DNA of 46,242 nucleotides from Maribacter sp. (GCA_023141835.1 JAGLKG010000048.1:1-46242); one strand, 5' to 3'. Shown: positions 1-8,999, numbered from the stretch's first letter. The notes: generated from the letters alone by a model not told the origin. Program-made: numbers and translations.

Positions 1-2037
1 TATTTGTCATATTCCATTGAGGGTTCAGATGAAAAAGTGACCATAGCGACGACTCGTCCGGAGACAATCTTGGGGGATACAGCTATTTGTATTAACCCCA
101 ATGATGAAAGATATAGTCATTTAAAGGGTAAAAATGCAATTGTACCCATTTGCAACCGGGTAATACCCATTATTGAAGATGAATATGTTGATATTGAGTT
201 TGGTACGGGTTGCTTAAAGGTTACTCCCGCCCACGATATTAATGATATGGCCCTTGGTGAAAAGCATAAGCTTGAAACCATAGACATATTTAATGCGAAT
301 GCTACATTGAACAGCTTTGGACTTCATTATGAGGGTAAAGACCGGTTTGTGGTTAGAAAAGAGATAAAAAAGGAGCTCGAGGAAAAAGGCTTTTTGGTAA
401 AGACCGAAAACTATATCAACAATGTAGGTACATCAGAACGTACCAAGGCCATAATAGAGCCACGCCTATCTGACCAATGGTTTATGAAAATGAAAGATTT
501 GGTAAAACCTGCGATAAATGCGGTTTTGGAAACTGATGAGGTCAATTTTTATCCAAAAAAGTTCGAAAACACGTATCGCCATTGGATGGAGAACATCCGT
601 GATTGGAACATTTCGCGCCAACTATGGTGGGGGCAACAGATTCCTGCATATTATTATGGAGATGGACAGGATGATTTTGTGGTGTCTGAATCCAGGACGG
701 AGGCACTGGAATTGGCAAAATCCAAATCTCAAAATCCAAACCTGACCCTTGAAGACCTTAGACAAGATGAAGATGTAGTCGATACCTGGTTTTCCTCATG
801 GTTATGGCCAATGACCGTTTTCAATGGAATACTAGAGCCTGATAATGCAGATATTAAGTATTATTATCCAACAAGTGATTTGGTAACGGCACCAGATATT
901 ATTTTCTTTTGGGTAGCCCGAATGATTATTTCCGGGTACGAATACCGACAAGAAAAACCTTTTGAGAATGTATATTTTACAGGAATAGTACGGGATAAAC
1001 AACGCCGTAAGATGTCAAAATCATTGGGTAATTCACCCGATGCCTTAAAGTTAATAGATAATTATGGAGCTGATGGCGTTCGGGTAGGACTTTTATTGAG
1101 TTCTGCTGCTGGAAATGACCTTATGTTCGATGAGGATCTGTGCCAGCAAGGAAAAAATTTCGCCAATAAAATATGGAATGGCTTCCGTCTGTTGAAAGGC
1201 TGGGAAGTGGTTGATTTGCCTCAGCCCGAATCTTCAAAATTGGGAGTCTCCTGGTATAAGGCAAAGTTTAACCAGACCTTGGGAGAGATTGAAGACCATT
1301 TTAGCAAATACCGAATTTCAGATGCTTTGATGGCTATCTACAAATTGGTTTGGGACGATTATAGTTCTTGGTTGCTAGAAATTGTAAAACCTGCATACCA
1401 ACAACCAATAGATAGAACATCATTTAATGAAGTCATTGAAATATTTGAAGATAATTTAAAGTTATTGCACCCTTTTATGCCCTTCTTGACCGAGGAGGTT
1501 TGGCAGCATATCGCTGAACGCAGCCCCGAAGAAGCACTGATAGTTTCCCAATGGCCTGGAAAGAGAGAGGTTGATGTTTCACTTATCGAGGAATTCGATT
1601 TTGCCGCGGAGGTTATTTCAGGAATAAGGACCATTCGTAAGGAGAAGAACATTCCTATGAAAGAACCCTTGGTGCTTTCTATTTTGAAGACTGAGAAAAA
1701 CGTCAAAGATTGGGATGTTGTTATTGGTAAACTCACCAATATTTCATCGATTTCGTACGTCGATACAGCTGTTGAAGGAGCACTAACGTTCAGGGTGAAA
1801 AGCAACGAATACTTTATTCCCATTAGTGGTGCGGTGGATGTTGAAGCCGAAATCAAAAAGATTCAAGAGGAACTAAAATATACCAAAGGTTTTTTGCAGT
1901 CCGTTCAAAAGAAACTTTCCAATGAACGTTTTGTCAACAATGCCCCAGAACAGGTAATTGCTATCGAACGCAAAAAACAGGCCGATGCCGAAGCCAAGAT
2001 AGAAACCTTGGAAAAAAGCTTGGCGAGTTTGGGATAG
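1..2037 (+). CDS. valS: Valine--tRNA ligase, 5'-truncated by the window edge
   Basis: Class I aminoacyl-tRNA synthetase that charges tRNA-Val in the cytoplasm. The reading frame is open from base 1, so the gene begins upstream; the N-terminal HIGH signature is missing only because of the window edge. The visible part begins in the editing (CP1) domain (TIATTRPETILGDTA, GTGCLKVTPAHD), continues with the catalytic core (WNISRQLWWGQQIPA, DVVDTWFSSWLWP) and the KMSKS loop encoded at 1009-1023, then the anticodon-binding helical domain (HPFMPFLTEEVWQ). The C-terminus (about the last 65 residues) is the Lys/Glu-rich tRNA-binding coiled coil of ValRS. It stops at a TAG at 2035-2037. Identification is firm; the true start cannot be given. 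Confidence 0.97.
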   Translation, partial: YLSYSIEGSDEKVTIATTRPETILGDTAICINPNDERYSHLKGKNAIVPICNRVIPIIEDEYVDIEFGTGCLKVTPAHDINDMALGEKHKLETIDIFNANATLNSFGLHYEGKDRFVVRKEIKKELEEKGFLVKTENYINNVGTSERTKAIIEPRLSDQWFMKMKDLVKPAINAVLETDEVNFYPKKFENTYRHWMENIRDWNISRQLWWGQQIPAYYYGDGQDDFVVSESRTEALELAKSKSQNPNLTLEDLRQDEDVVDTWFSSWLWPMTVFNGILEPDNADIKYYYPTSDLVTAPDIIFFWVARMIISGYEYRQEKPFENVYFTGIVRDKQRRKMSKSLGNSPDALKLIDNYGADGVRVGLLLSSAAGNDLMFDEDLCQQGKNFANKIWNGFRLLKGWEVVDLPQPESSKLGVSWYKAKFNQTLGEIEDHFSKYRISDALMAIYKLVWDDYSSWLLEIVKPAYQQPIDRTSFNEVIEIFEDNLKLLHPFMPFLTEEVWQHIAERSPEEALIVSQWPGKREVDVSLIEEFDFAAEVISGIRTIRKEKNIPMKEPLVLSILKTEKNVKDWDVVIGKLTNISSISYVDTAVEGALTFRVKSNEYFIPISGAVDVEAEIKKIQEELKYTKGFLQSVQKKLSNERFVNNAPEQVIAIERKKQADAEAKIETLEKSLASLG

Positions 2038-2069
2038 GGCTGTTCAGGGAACCTTTTTTGGCAATGGTA

Positions 2070-2099
2070 TTGAAATTTCGTTTGTGATGTTTATCTTTA
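2070..2099 (+). promoter_or_regulatory. Candidate flavobacterial promoter for the 2116 gene
   Basis: TTG at 2070-2072, a 19-bp spacer and TATCTTTA at 2092-2099 match the Bacteroidota sigma-A pattern TTG-N19-TAnnTTTG with one mismatch in the -7 element. The start codon follows 16 bp later, so the gene would have its own short leader rather than read-through from valS. Confidence 0.5.
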
Positions 2100-2115
2100 G
2101 AAAAAACATTCCAAA

Positions 2116-2709
2116 ATGAAACAGTTACTGCTTGTGGGAATATGTCTTTGTGTACTTCCTATGATGGCTCAGGAAGAGAAGCCAGAAATTCCACGAAAAA
2201 AAGTACAGATAAAAACTGCGGTCTTACCGGCCCCTGAGGCAGATAAAGATGGAGCTATGGTATATGGTTATAATAGATCGGGTAATTTTTCGGTTCTAAG
2301 GAAAGGAACCAACAACCTAGTCTGCATTGGCGATAACCCAGCCAAGGAAGGGATAAGCGTATCCTGCTATTCGAAAAAGTTGGAACCTTTTATGGCCAGG
2401 GGTCGAGAACTTACGGCCGAGGGAAAGGATTTTAAGGAAAAAAGGAAAATTCGGGGGGCCGAAGTTGCTTCTGGCAAGATACCTATGCCCAAAGAGCCAA
2501 GTATGACATATATCTATTTCGGTAAGGATGAGGATTATGATAAAACTACAGGAGATCTCAAAAATGGACAATATAGATATGTGATTTATACACCTTTTGC
2601 CACTCCTGAATCTACAGGATTACCTATAAAACCTCATGCTAAAGGCATGCCGTGGCTTATGGATCCAGGGACGCATAGAGCGCATATTATGATCGGGCCT
2701 TTCAAATAA
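2116..2709 (+). CDS. Secreted protein of unknown function
   Basis: A 197-residue protein with a clear Sec signal peptide (MKQLLLVGICLCVLPMMA, likely cleavage near residue 18, just before QEEK), so it is probably periplasmic; no lipobox cysteine is at the cleavage site. The mature part has no membrane segment. Noticeable stretches are YGYNRSGNFSVLRKGTNNLVCIGDNP and, near the C-terminus, MPWLMDPGTHRAHIMIGPF, which look like a compact globular domain. I do not recognise a characterised family; similar proteins are usually labelled hypothetical. It stands alone between valS and ppk2, behind its own promoter, and is followed by a hairpin at 2733-2753. Confidence 0.8.
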   Translation: MKQLLLVGICLCVLPMMAQEEKPEIPRKKVQIKTAVLPAPEADKDGAMVYGYNRSGNFSVLRKGTNNLVCIGDNPAKEGISVSCYSKKLEPFMARGRELTAEGKDFKEKRKIRGAEVASGKIPMPKEPSMTYIYFGKDEDYDKTTGDLKNGQYRYVIYTPFATPESTGLPIKPHAKGMPWLMDPGTHRAHIMIGPFK

Positions 2710-2732
2710 TTTTAATTACCCCTCTAGAAAAG

Positions 2733-2753
2733 AATGCACTTTACCAGTGCATT
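2733..2753 (+). terminator. Possible terminator hairpin after the 2116 gene
   Basis: Perfect 8-bp inverted repeat AATGCACT / AGTGCATT with a 5-base loop (TTACC), 24 bp after the stop codon. The tract that follows (GAGGCCTTGTTTTG) is only moderately T-rich, so rho-independent termination is plausible but not certain. Confidence 0.4.
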
Positions 2754-2822
2754 GAGGCCTTGTTTTGATTTTTGGCGAAATTTTACTAAACTCGAACTTA
2801 TTTTTTATTGATTGAATAGCCT

Positions 2823-3671
2823 ATGGGATACACCTCAGAAGATTTTTTGAAAGCGAAGACCAGAAAAGACCTAATCGCTATAGCCCGAAAAAAGGACGTT
2901 GATATTGAAAGCGTTGTTAGAAACCTTAAATATGAGCTTGAATTGAGTAGACTTCAAAGTGAGTTGGTTAATCTACAACAATGGATCACAAAAAATAATT
3001 TACGGGTAGCCGTTCTTTTTGAAGGTCGTGATGCTGCTGGCAAAGGTGGTTCTATCAAACGTTTTGTTGAGCATTTAAACCCACGTTCCTCAAGGGTTGT
3101 AGCCCTCTCAAAACCTACTAATAATGAAAGAGGACAATGGTATTTTAGAAGATACATTAAGGAACTGCCCAATCCAGGGGAGATTGTTTTTTTTGATCGC
3201 AGTTGGTACAATAGAGCAGTGGTTGAGCCTGTGATGGGTTTTTGTACCAAAAATCAATATAATCAATTTATAGTTCAGGTGCCCGAGTTCGAGCATATGT
3301 TATATGAAGATGGGGTTATAATCATTAAATTCTGGTTTTCAATCTCAAAAGAAGTACAAAGCAAGCGGTTCAATGCCCGTTTGAAGAATCCTCTAAAGCA
3401 ATGGAAATTTAGTCCGGTAGATAGGAAAGGGCAGGAACTTTGGGATGAATATACATATTACAAAGAGCAGATGTTCACCAAGACCCACACCAATTTTAGC
3501 CCGTGGATAATAGTGAAGACCAACGATAAGAAAACGGCACGTTTGGAAAGTATGCGCTATTTGTTGTCAAAGTTCAACTATTCCGATGACAAGGATATTT
3601 CCAATTTAATACAACCAGATCCTAATGTAATTGTTCGTTATTATCGCAACGCCATACAAATCGATATTTAA
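2823..3671 (+). CDS. ppk2: Polyphosphate kinase 2 family protein, copy 1
   Basis: 282 residues. PPK2 enzymes use inorganic polyphosphate to phosphorylate nucleoside di- or monophosphates (or the reverse). The family markers are all present: Walker A in FEGRDAAGKGGSIKR (about residues 66-80), Walker B in FFDRSWYNRAVVEPVMGF (about 122-139), and the lid region GQELWDEYTYYKEQM. The length fits single-domain class I PPK2. It is followed after 1 bp by a second PPK2 gene, so the two are almost certainly co-transcribed. Substrate preference (ADP, GDP or NMP) cannot be deduced from this sequence by eye. Confidence 0.93.
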   Translation: MGYTSEDFLKAKTRKDLIAIARKKDVDIESVVRNLKYELELSRLQSELVNLQQWITKNNLRVAVLFEGRDAAGKGGSIKRFVEHLNPRSSRVVALSKPTNNERGQWYFRRYIKELPNPGEIVFFDRSWYNRAVVEPVMGFCTKNQYNQFIVQVPEFEHMLYEDGVIIIKFWFSISKEVQSKRFNARLKNPLKQWKFSPVDRKGQELWDEYTYYKEQMFTKTHTNFSPWIIVKTNDKKTARLESMRYLLSKFNYSDDKDISNLIQPDPNVIVRYYRNAIQIDI

Positions 3672-3672
3672 T

Positions 3673-4458
3673 ATGAAGTCAGTTCAAAATATAAATATTT
3701 CATCAGAAGCGTTGAAACTTCTTAATTCCAAATTAGGTTTAAGAAGTTTATTTGCTAGCAAGAATATCGATTTAGATAAAACTTTACGAGAGGTAGAGTA
3801 TGAAAACTATTTGCGTAAGCAACAAGTTGAACTGGTTAAATTACAGGCCTGGGCCATTAAGAACAAGAAGAAGATAGTTATCCTTTTTGAGGGAAGGGAT
3901 GCCGCTGGGAAAGGAGGGGCCATTCGGAGAATTGCTGCCCATATCAACCCTAGATATTATAGAATTATTGCTTTAAACAAACCAACTGAAGACGAAGAAG
4001 GTCAATGGTATTTTCAGCGTTATGTGAATAGATTACCCAAACCGGGCAAAATCGTATTTTTTGATCGCAGTTGGTACAATAGGGCCGTAGTTGAACCAGT
4101 CAATGGTTTTTGTACAGGAGAACAGTATGATAAGTTCATGTCCCAGGTTAATGATTTTGAAAAAATGATCATTGATCCCGATACTTTTCTGATTAAATTT
4201 TACTTTTCAATTACGAAGGAAGAACAGCAGAAGCGCTTTGATGATATTAAAACAAGCGATTTAAAGCGATGGAAAATGTCTGCTGTTGATGAGAAGGCAC
4301 AGGGACTTTGGGATGAATACACCAAATACAAAGAGGTAATGCTCAAGAAGACAGATACAACCCATGCACCTTGGATAATTTTAGTAGCCAATAAAAAAAC
4401 GAAAGCCAGATTGGCGGCAATAGAACATATTTTAAAGGCCATTCCGTACAGGGATTAA
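3673..4458 (+). CDS. ppk2: Polyphosphate kinase 2 family protein, copy 2
   Basis: About 261 residues from the ATG at 3673, 1 bp after the stop of copy 1. The frame is open further upstream, but an upstream start would lie inside copy 1 and add residues unlike the family, so 3673 is preferred. It carries the same motifs: FEGRDAAGKGGAIRR (Walker A), FFDRSWYNRAVVEPVNGF (Walker B) and KAQGLWDEYTKYKEVM (lid). The two copies are clearly paralogous throughout but differ at many positions, so the duplication is not recent. Both active sites look intact. They may form hetero-oligomers or have different nucleotide preferences; this is inference. Confidence 0.93.
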   Translation: MKSVQNINISSEALKLLNSKLGLRSLFASKNIDLDKTLREVEYENYLRKQQVELVKLQAWAIKNKKKIVILFEGRDAAGKGGAIRRIAAHINPRYYRIIALNKPTEDEEGQWYFQRYVNRLPKPGKIVFFDRSWYNRAVVEPVNGFCTGEQYDKFMSQVNDFEKMIIDPDTFLIKFYFSITKEEQQKRFDDIKTSDLKRWKMSAVDEKAQGLWDEYTKYKEVMLKKTDTTHAPWIILVANKKTKARLAAIEHILKAIPYRD

Positions 4459-4519
4459 TTGATTGAAAATGACATAAAATATGGATAATCAAAGAATTAT
4501 GTCCAATCGTCAATTTGGC

Positions 4520-4527
4520 TATATTTG
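4520..4527 (+). promoter_or_regulatory. -7 element for the 4551 gene
   Basis: TATATTTG is an exact match to the Bacteroidota -7 consensus TAnnTTTG, 23 bp before the GTG start at 4551. No clean TTG lies 19 bp upstream (a TTA is near), so only the -7 element is claimed. Confidence 0.5.
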
Positions 4528-4550
4528 TTAAAGATAAAATATTACACTAA

Positions 4551-5822
4551 GTGGAAGCCTACGCTAAAGCACTTTTATACGCCATTCCTTTTTTTATGTT
4601 GCTGTTGGTGATAGAAATGGCATACGGTCATTTCATGAAAGACCAAAAGCATAAGATTATGGATTCCGTTTCGAGCATTAGTTCCGGACTTACCAATATT
4701 TTGAAAGATTCATTGGGAATAGGAGTCGCATTGGTTACCTATCCGTATTTGTTGGAACATTTAGCGCTGATGGAAATAGAGGCGACTTGGTTGGTGTGGT
4801 TAATTGCTTTTTTGGCTATTGATCTTGCAGGATATTGGAACCACAGATTGAGCCATAAAATCAACTTTTTCTGGAATCAACATGTTATACACCATAGTAG
4901 CGAGGAGTTTAATTTGGCATGCGCATTACGCCAGTCTATTTCCAATCTTCTGGGTTATTTTCCATTATTGCTTATTCCCGCCGCACTCTTTGGGGTGCCA
5001 AGTTCAGTAATTGCAATTTTAGCCCCAGCACATTTATTCGCCCAATTTTGGTACCATACCCAGCATATTGGTAAAATGGGTTGGCTCGAGTACATTATCA
5101 TAACACCATCGCAGCACCGCGTGCATCATGCTATAAACCCCGAATACTTAGATAAAAATTTAGGCCAGATACTTAGTGTTTGGGACCGGTGGTTTGGGAC
5201 TTTTCAACAAGAGTTAGATACTATTCCACCGCAATATGGTGTATTGAAACCGGCAGCGACCTGGAACCCGGTTATCATTAATTTTCAGCACATCTGGCTT
5301 TTGATTAAAGATGCTTGGAGCACCCAAAGTTATTGGGATAAACTACGTATTTGGTTTATGTCCACAGGTTGGCGACCTGCTGATGTAAAAAAGAATTACC
5401 CAGTTCCCAGTATTGAGGATGTATATCACTTTAAAAGGTATAGTACCCCTGCTTCAGTACTATTAAAAGGGTATGCTGTATTTCAATTGTTGGTTACCAC
5501 TTTTTTAATGCTATTTATGTTCTTCAATTATTCAGCGATTGGTTTTGAAGGGCTACTGCTTTTTGGAGCCTTTGTTTTTGTTGGTGTATATGGGTATACT
5601 ACCCTTATGGATAGAACCAATTATGCGGTGTGGATTGAGATTTTTAGAGGTGCAGCTGGAATAATTCTAATATGGATGAGCAATGACTGGTTTGGCATGA
5701 ATTCATATTTCACATTCGGAAGTTTAACAATGGTATTTTATTTTTTAATTACCATAATTGGCGGTGTATATTTTACCTTTTTGGAAAAAGAGAGGGCCAA
5801 TACCAAAGTTGAATTTAATTAA
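4551..5822 (+). CDS. Fatty acid hydroxylase / sterol desaturase superfamily membrane protein
   Basis: 423 residues, starting at a GTG. Di-iron integral membrane oxygenase of the fatty-acid hydroxylase superfamily (PF04116 type). The histidine clusters that bind the irons are visible: HRLSH, HVIHHSSE and HRVHHAIN, with WDRWFGTF closing the domain as in alkylglycerol monooxygenase-like members. Transmembrane helices occur at the N-terminus (residues about 5-25), around 75-95 and 135-170, and an extra C-terminal block of about four helices (about 310-415) follows the hydroxylase domain. The substrate is unknown; lipid or sterol-like side chains are typical. ATG alternatives lie about 15 codons in. 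It ends 16 bp before the creatininase-family gene, so the two may share a transcript. Confidence 0.85.
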   Translation: MEAYAKALLYAIPFFMLLLVIEMAYGHFMKDQKHKIMDSVSSISSGLTNILKDSLGIGVALVTYPYLLEHLALMEIEATWLVWLIAFLAIDLAGYWNHRLSHKINFFWNQHVIHHSSEEFNLACALRQSISNLLGYFPLLLIPAALFGVPSSVIAILAPAHLFAQFWYHTQHIGKMGWLEYIIITPSQHRVHHAINPEYLDKNLGQILSVWDRWFGTFQQELDTIPPQYGVLKPAATWNPVIINFQHIWLLIKDAWSTQSYWDKLRIWFMSTGWRPADVKKNYPVPSIEDVYHFKRYSTPASVLLKGYAVFQLLVTTFLMLFMFFNYSAIGFEGLLLFGAFVFVGVYGYTTLMDRTNYAVWIEIFRGAAGIILIWMSNDWFGMNSYFTFGSLTMVFYFLITIIGGVYFTFLEKERANTKVEFN

Positions 5823-5838
5823 GAATAAATTCATTAAG

Positions 5839-6600
5839 ATGAGACCATATATTTTAGCTGAAACCAATTGGAACGCCCTTAAAGATGACAGATTTGATTT
5901 GGCCATTTTACCGTGGGGTGCCACAGAAGCCCATAATTACCACTTGCCCTATGCTACGGACGTGTACGAAAGCGATGCTTTAGCCGCGGAATCGGCAAAA
6001 AATGCTTGGGAACAGGGAGCAAAGGTGATTGTATTGCCTTCTATCCCTTTTGGTGTGAATACAGGGCAATCCGATATTTATTTGGACATAAATCTAAACC
6101 CCAGCACGCAGCTTGCTATTTTGGCAGATGTTATTGAGGTGCTTAATCGTCAAGGAATTCAAAAATTACTTATTTTCAATAGCCACGGGGGTAATGATTT
6201 TAAGCCCTTAGTGCGTGAGTTGGGTCTGAAGTTCCCACAAATGTTCATTAGTTTTTGCAACTGGTTTCAATCGATGGATAAGGCAGAATACTTCGATAAA
6301 AAAGGTGATCACGCTGATGAGATGGAGACTAGTCTTATGCTTTATTTAAAACCTGAATTGGTTTTGCCCAAAGAAAAGTGGGGTAGTGGTTCATCAAAAC
6401 AATTTAAGATTAGGGCCTATTCAGAAGGGTGGGTTTGGGCAGAACGTAAATGGTCACAAATAAGCAAGGATACTGGTGTTGGTGATCCAATGCTTTCGAC
6501 CAAAGAAAAGGGCGAACGTTTTTTTAATGATGTTACCAAGAAAATAGGTGATTTTATGGTGGACCTTTGTAATGCGGATATCGACGATTTGTATACTTAG
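5839..6600 (+). CDS. Creatininase family hydrolase
   Basis: About 253 residues. The frame extends upstream into the hydroxylase gene, but the ATG at 5839 gives the conserved family N-terminus (MRPYILAETNW). Metal-ligand motifs of the creatininase/MftE family are visible: LPWGATEAHNYHLPYATD (Glu, His, Asp ligands), FNSHGGND and GDHADEMETSLML. Family members hydrolyse amide bonds in small cyclic or peptide substrates, using two divalent metals; the exact substrate cannot be told. True creatininase activity is not implied. It is convergent with the acyl-CoA-binding protein gene (10-bp gap). Confidence 0.87.
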   Translation: MRPYILAETNWNALKDDRFDLAILPWGATEAHNYHLPYATDVYESDALAAESAKNAWEQGAKVIVLPSIPFGVNTGQSDIYLDINLNPSTQLAILADVIEVLNRQGIQKLLIFNSHGGNDFKPLVRELGLKFPQMFISFCNWFQSMDKAEYFDKKGDHADEMETSLMLYLKPELVLPKEKWGSGSSKQFKIRAYSEGWVWAERKWSQISKDTGVGDPMLSTKEKGERFFNDVTKKIGDFMVDLCNADIDDLYT

Positions 6601-6609
6601 ATGATAGGG

Positions 6610-6873
6610 CTATCGGCCTTTAATTTCTTTTTTCACCAACTTTATATAAGCTTTCATTGCATCTTCCCGGCTAATGTTTTGCGCCTGTATCAACGCGTTG
6701 GCCTTAAAAGCATTAATGAGGGGTGTTCTACTGCCGGGGTTGTTGAAGTTTTTATTGGCAATTTTATAGTAGGCATATAGTTTTAACAATAAATCTGCAG
6801 GTAACGGTTTTGTATAGCTGTTCACATAATCTACTGCCAGCACAAAATTTTTATGTAAGGTCTCCTTTTTCAT
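6610..6873 (-). CDS. Acyl-CoA-binding protein (ACBP) family
   Basis: About 87 residues from the ATG at 6873 (an in-frame ATG at 6885 would add 4). It has the length and four-helix pattern of ACBP with the recognisable KLYAYYKIANKNFNNPG and AFKANALIQAQNISREDAMKAYIKLVKK segments, corresponding to the acyl-CoA-contacting Tyr/Lys positions of the family. It would carry long-chain acyl-CoA in the cytoplasm. It is the last gene of the rsfS-ftsH-LUD-cdsA-psd run and overlaps the 3' end of psd by 23 bp, tying acyl-CoA handling to phospholipid synthesis. Confidence 0.88.
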   Translation of the reverse strand: MKKETLHKNFVLAVDYVNSYTKPLPADLLLKLYAYYKIANKNFNNPGSRTPLINAFKANALIQAQNISREDAMKAYIKLVKKEIKGR

Positions 6874-7531
6874 TTTTATCGACAAAGGTTGCTATACAGG
6901 TCTTTGCGCCAACAACCTTTTGGTTAAGTTTTACCGCTATGCCGCAATCCAAAGGTAATAACAAGTCTACCCTTGAACCAAATTTAATAAAACCCGCATC
7001 TTCGCCTTGATGTACACTCTCCCCAACCTCCGCATAGTTGACAATACGCCTAGCTACGGCCCCGGCAATTTGACGGTACAATATTTCACCAAACTTCGGT
7101 GTATTTATAACGACAGTGGTTCGTTCGTTGTCCGTGCTTGATTTGGGGTGCCAAGCTACCAAATATTTTCCGGGATGATATTTTGAATATCTAATGGTGC
7201 CACTTATTGGATATCTCGTTACATGCACATTCAGTGGTGACATGAAGATTGAAACCTGCATTCTTTTTTCATTGAAGTATTCGGTTTCCTCAACTTCCTC
7301 AATCACTACAACCTTGCCGTCAACCGGTGCCAAAATTTCATCAAAAAGATTATTTGCCTCTCTTTTAGGGTTTCTAAAAAATTGTAAAATTAATAGTAGG
7401 ATTAAAACAGCAATAAATTGTAGCCCCCACCGTACCCAATCGTTTATTAAAAAAAATTGGGAGACAAGAACAAGGGTTACAACTAAAAAAAAGGTTGTCA
7501 ATATTATTTTTTGACCCTCTTTATGAAACAT
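6851..7531 (-). CDS. psd: Phosphatidylserine decarboxylase proenzyme
   Basis: 226 residues. Converts phosphatidylserine to phosphatidylethanolamine at the inner membrane. Two N-terminal hydrophobic helices (about residues 9-28 and 35-52) anchor it. The conserved core is LAPVDGKVV, IFMSPLNVHVTRYPISG, WHPKSSTDNERT and the self-cleavage site KFGSRVDLLLP: cleavage between Gly and Ser would give the pyruvoyl cofactor on the small subunit. The length fits the short class II (archaeal-type) Psd found in Bacteroidota. Its start overlaps the 3' end of cdsA by 11 bp, which indicates translational coupling of consecutive steps in phospholipid synthesis. Confidence 0.95.
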   Translation of the reverse strand: MFHKEGQKIILTTFFLVVTLVLVSQFFLINDWVRWGLQFIAVLILLLILQFFRNPKREANNLFDEILAPVDGKVVVIEEVEETEYFNEKRMQVSIFMSPLNVHVTRYPISGTIRYSKYHPGKYLVAWHPKSSTDNERTTVVINTPKFGEILYRQIAGAVARRIVNYAEVGESVHQGEDAGFIKFGSRVDLLLPLDCGIAVKLNQKVVGAKTCIATFVDKNEKGDLT

Positions 7532-8324
7532 AAGTGAAAATTTTAAGCGTTAAATATGCAAAGGGAGCAGCGAACACCATACTATCCAATCGGTCTAACA
7601 TCCCACCATGTCCTGGGATTATTGCCCCACTATCTTTTACCCCCGCAGCTCTTTTGAATTTTGACTCAATCAAATCTCCAAGCGTACCAAAGATTACAAT
7701 TACCGCTGCTAAAATAATCCATTGCAACGGACTAATTATAGGTTCGTACTTGCCAAAGAAATAAGCAGCGATCATTGTAAAGACAAAACCGCCCAAGGTA
7801 CCTTCCACAGTTTTCTTAGGTGAGATAGCCTTGAATAATTTGGTTCGCCCAATTGTACTTCCGACAATATATGCAAAGGAATCATTTACCCATATCAAAA
7901 TAAAAATACCCATAATCAGCAATTTTGCAAAATCGTTGTCTTTGTAAGGTATCATGGTCAAAAAGATGCATCCGCCGCCAATATAAAACAATCCAAATAA
8001 GAACTTTTGAATAAAATTAAAAGGTCTTTCTTTTTTGGAAAATAAATGTAACAATAATACTATGTCTACTGTAATGGTCAAGAACATAAGGATATTGATG
8101 AGCCATTTGTCGTGTACCAAGTAAATGAACGCCCACCATAATGCTAGGTACGCTACAAAAACATGATAGCCCTTTAAATGCACGAGTCTTTTGTATTCAT
8201 AAAGACAAGTAAGGCCGAAGGTCATGAATAAAAAATCAAATGCATCCGAGCTCAGAAAAACGGCAGAGAGTAATAAAATAATATAAACTGCTCCGGAAAG
8301 TGCCCGTCTTACAACTTCTCTCAT
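7521..8324 (-). CDS. cdsA: Phosphatidate cytidylyltransferase (CDP-diacylglycerol synthase)
   Basis: 267 residues, polytopic membrane protein with about seven to eight hydrophobic segments. Makes CDP-diacylglycerol from CTP and phosphatidic acid, the precursor used for phosphatidylserine and then, via Psd, PE. The family signature is at the C-terminal side: ISPKKTVEGTLGG followed by FGTLGDLIESKFKRAAGVKDSG and PGHGGMLDRLDS, including the metal-binding aspartates. It starts 1 bp before the LUD gene stop and overlaps psd, so it sits in the middle of one transcript. Confidence 0.96.
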   Translation of the reverse strand: MREVVRRALSGAVYIILLLSAVFLSSDAFDFLFMTFGLTCLYEYKRLVHLKGYHVFVAYLALWWAFIYLVHDKWLINILMFLTITVDIVLLLHLFSKKERPFNFIQKFLFGLFYIGGGCIFLTMIPYKDNDFAKLLIMGIFILIWVNDSFAYIVGSTIGRTKLFKAISPKKTVEGTLGGFVFTMIAAYFFGKYEPIISPLQWIILAAVIVIFGTLGDLIESKFKRAAGVKDSGAIIPGHGGMLDRLDSMVFAAPFAYLTLKIFTYVS

Positions 8325-8325
8325 T

Positions 8326-8940
8326 CTATAGATCTTCCAAAAGTAAAAGGTATAGATTTTTAGAGCTACTACCGTATGTTAAAAAATCATCTGAATTCTG
8401 GTTTGTGGCCTTAAAATGTTTGAGTGTTGTGATATTAGCAGGGATGTTATGCCCATATTTTTTCTTTATTTTCTTTAGACCTTCCCCAATTGATTCTACC
8501 AATTGACTTGTTGTGGCAAAAACAATGATATTATCAGGAAGCTCATTGAGTTTCTTCTCCATAAGCTGGTTGGAGCACACTAATATAGAGCCATTTTGAG
8601 CGATTAGATGCTCACACGTGGTGAAAAATACTTCACTTTCCCTGGCCTTGCTTGTGAATGTGATGTTCTCTTTGGAAAATCTTTCTTCCAATCTTTTGTT
8701 CATTGAAAAGAATGGATGTTTCTCCCAATCATTCTCAATGATAATATTATAAAGTGCCTCTGACACTTCTCCCAGAGAGTCACAATAGATAAATTTACCT
8801 CCATTCTTCTTGAAATAAATTGTGAATTTTTCGTCGACGGGAATGTTAAGGTCGGGCATATGAACCCCTCGGGTTTCTATAGATTCCTTAGAAGGCTTTT
8901 TTTTGCCACCACCAAAAAGCTTGTCAATTAGTCCCATCAA
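8326..8940 (-). CDS. LUD-domain protein (LutC/YkgG-like)
   Basis: 204 residues. The C-terminal two-thirds resembles the LUD (DUF162) domain of LutC/YkgG proteins: ESEVFFTTCEHLIAQNGSILVCSN, NIIVFATTSQLVESIGEGL and the final SSKNLYLLLLEDL. The N-terminus is short and basic (FGGGKKKPSKESI). LutC-type proteins take part in L-lactate oxidation together with LutA and LutB, but neither is present here. This lone flavobacterial form always appears to be a short variant, and its location between ftsH and cdsA suggests a different role that I cannot name. The start could be either Met of the initial MMG. Confidence 0.7.
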   Translation of the reverse strand: MMGLIDKLFGGGKKKPSKESIETRGVHMPDLNIPVDEKFTIYFKKNGGKFIYCDSLGEVSEALYNIIIENDWEKHPFFSMNKRLEERFSKENITFTSKARESEVFFTTCEHLIAQNGSILVCSNQLMEKKLNELPDNIIVFATTSQLVESIGEGLKKIKKKYGHNIPANITTLKHFKATNQNSDDFLTYGSSSKNLYLLLLEDL

Positions 8941-8999
8941 CTTTTATAAAACTCCAACATTTGTTCCAACTCATGTAAGAACAACGTAAAATGCATTTA

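Noticed and set aside
1359-1856. 165-codon minus-strand frame inside valS
   Set aside because: Lies wholly within a conserved gene on the other strand and its Ser-rich composition is that of an antisense shadow.
5758-5838. Upstream extension of the creatininase-family frame
   Set aside because: It overlaps the 3' end of the hydroxylase gene and the conserved family N-terminus begins at 5839.
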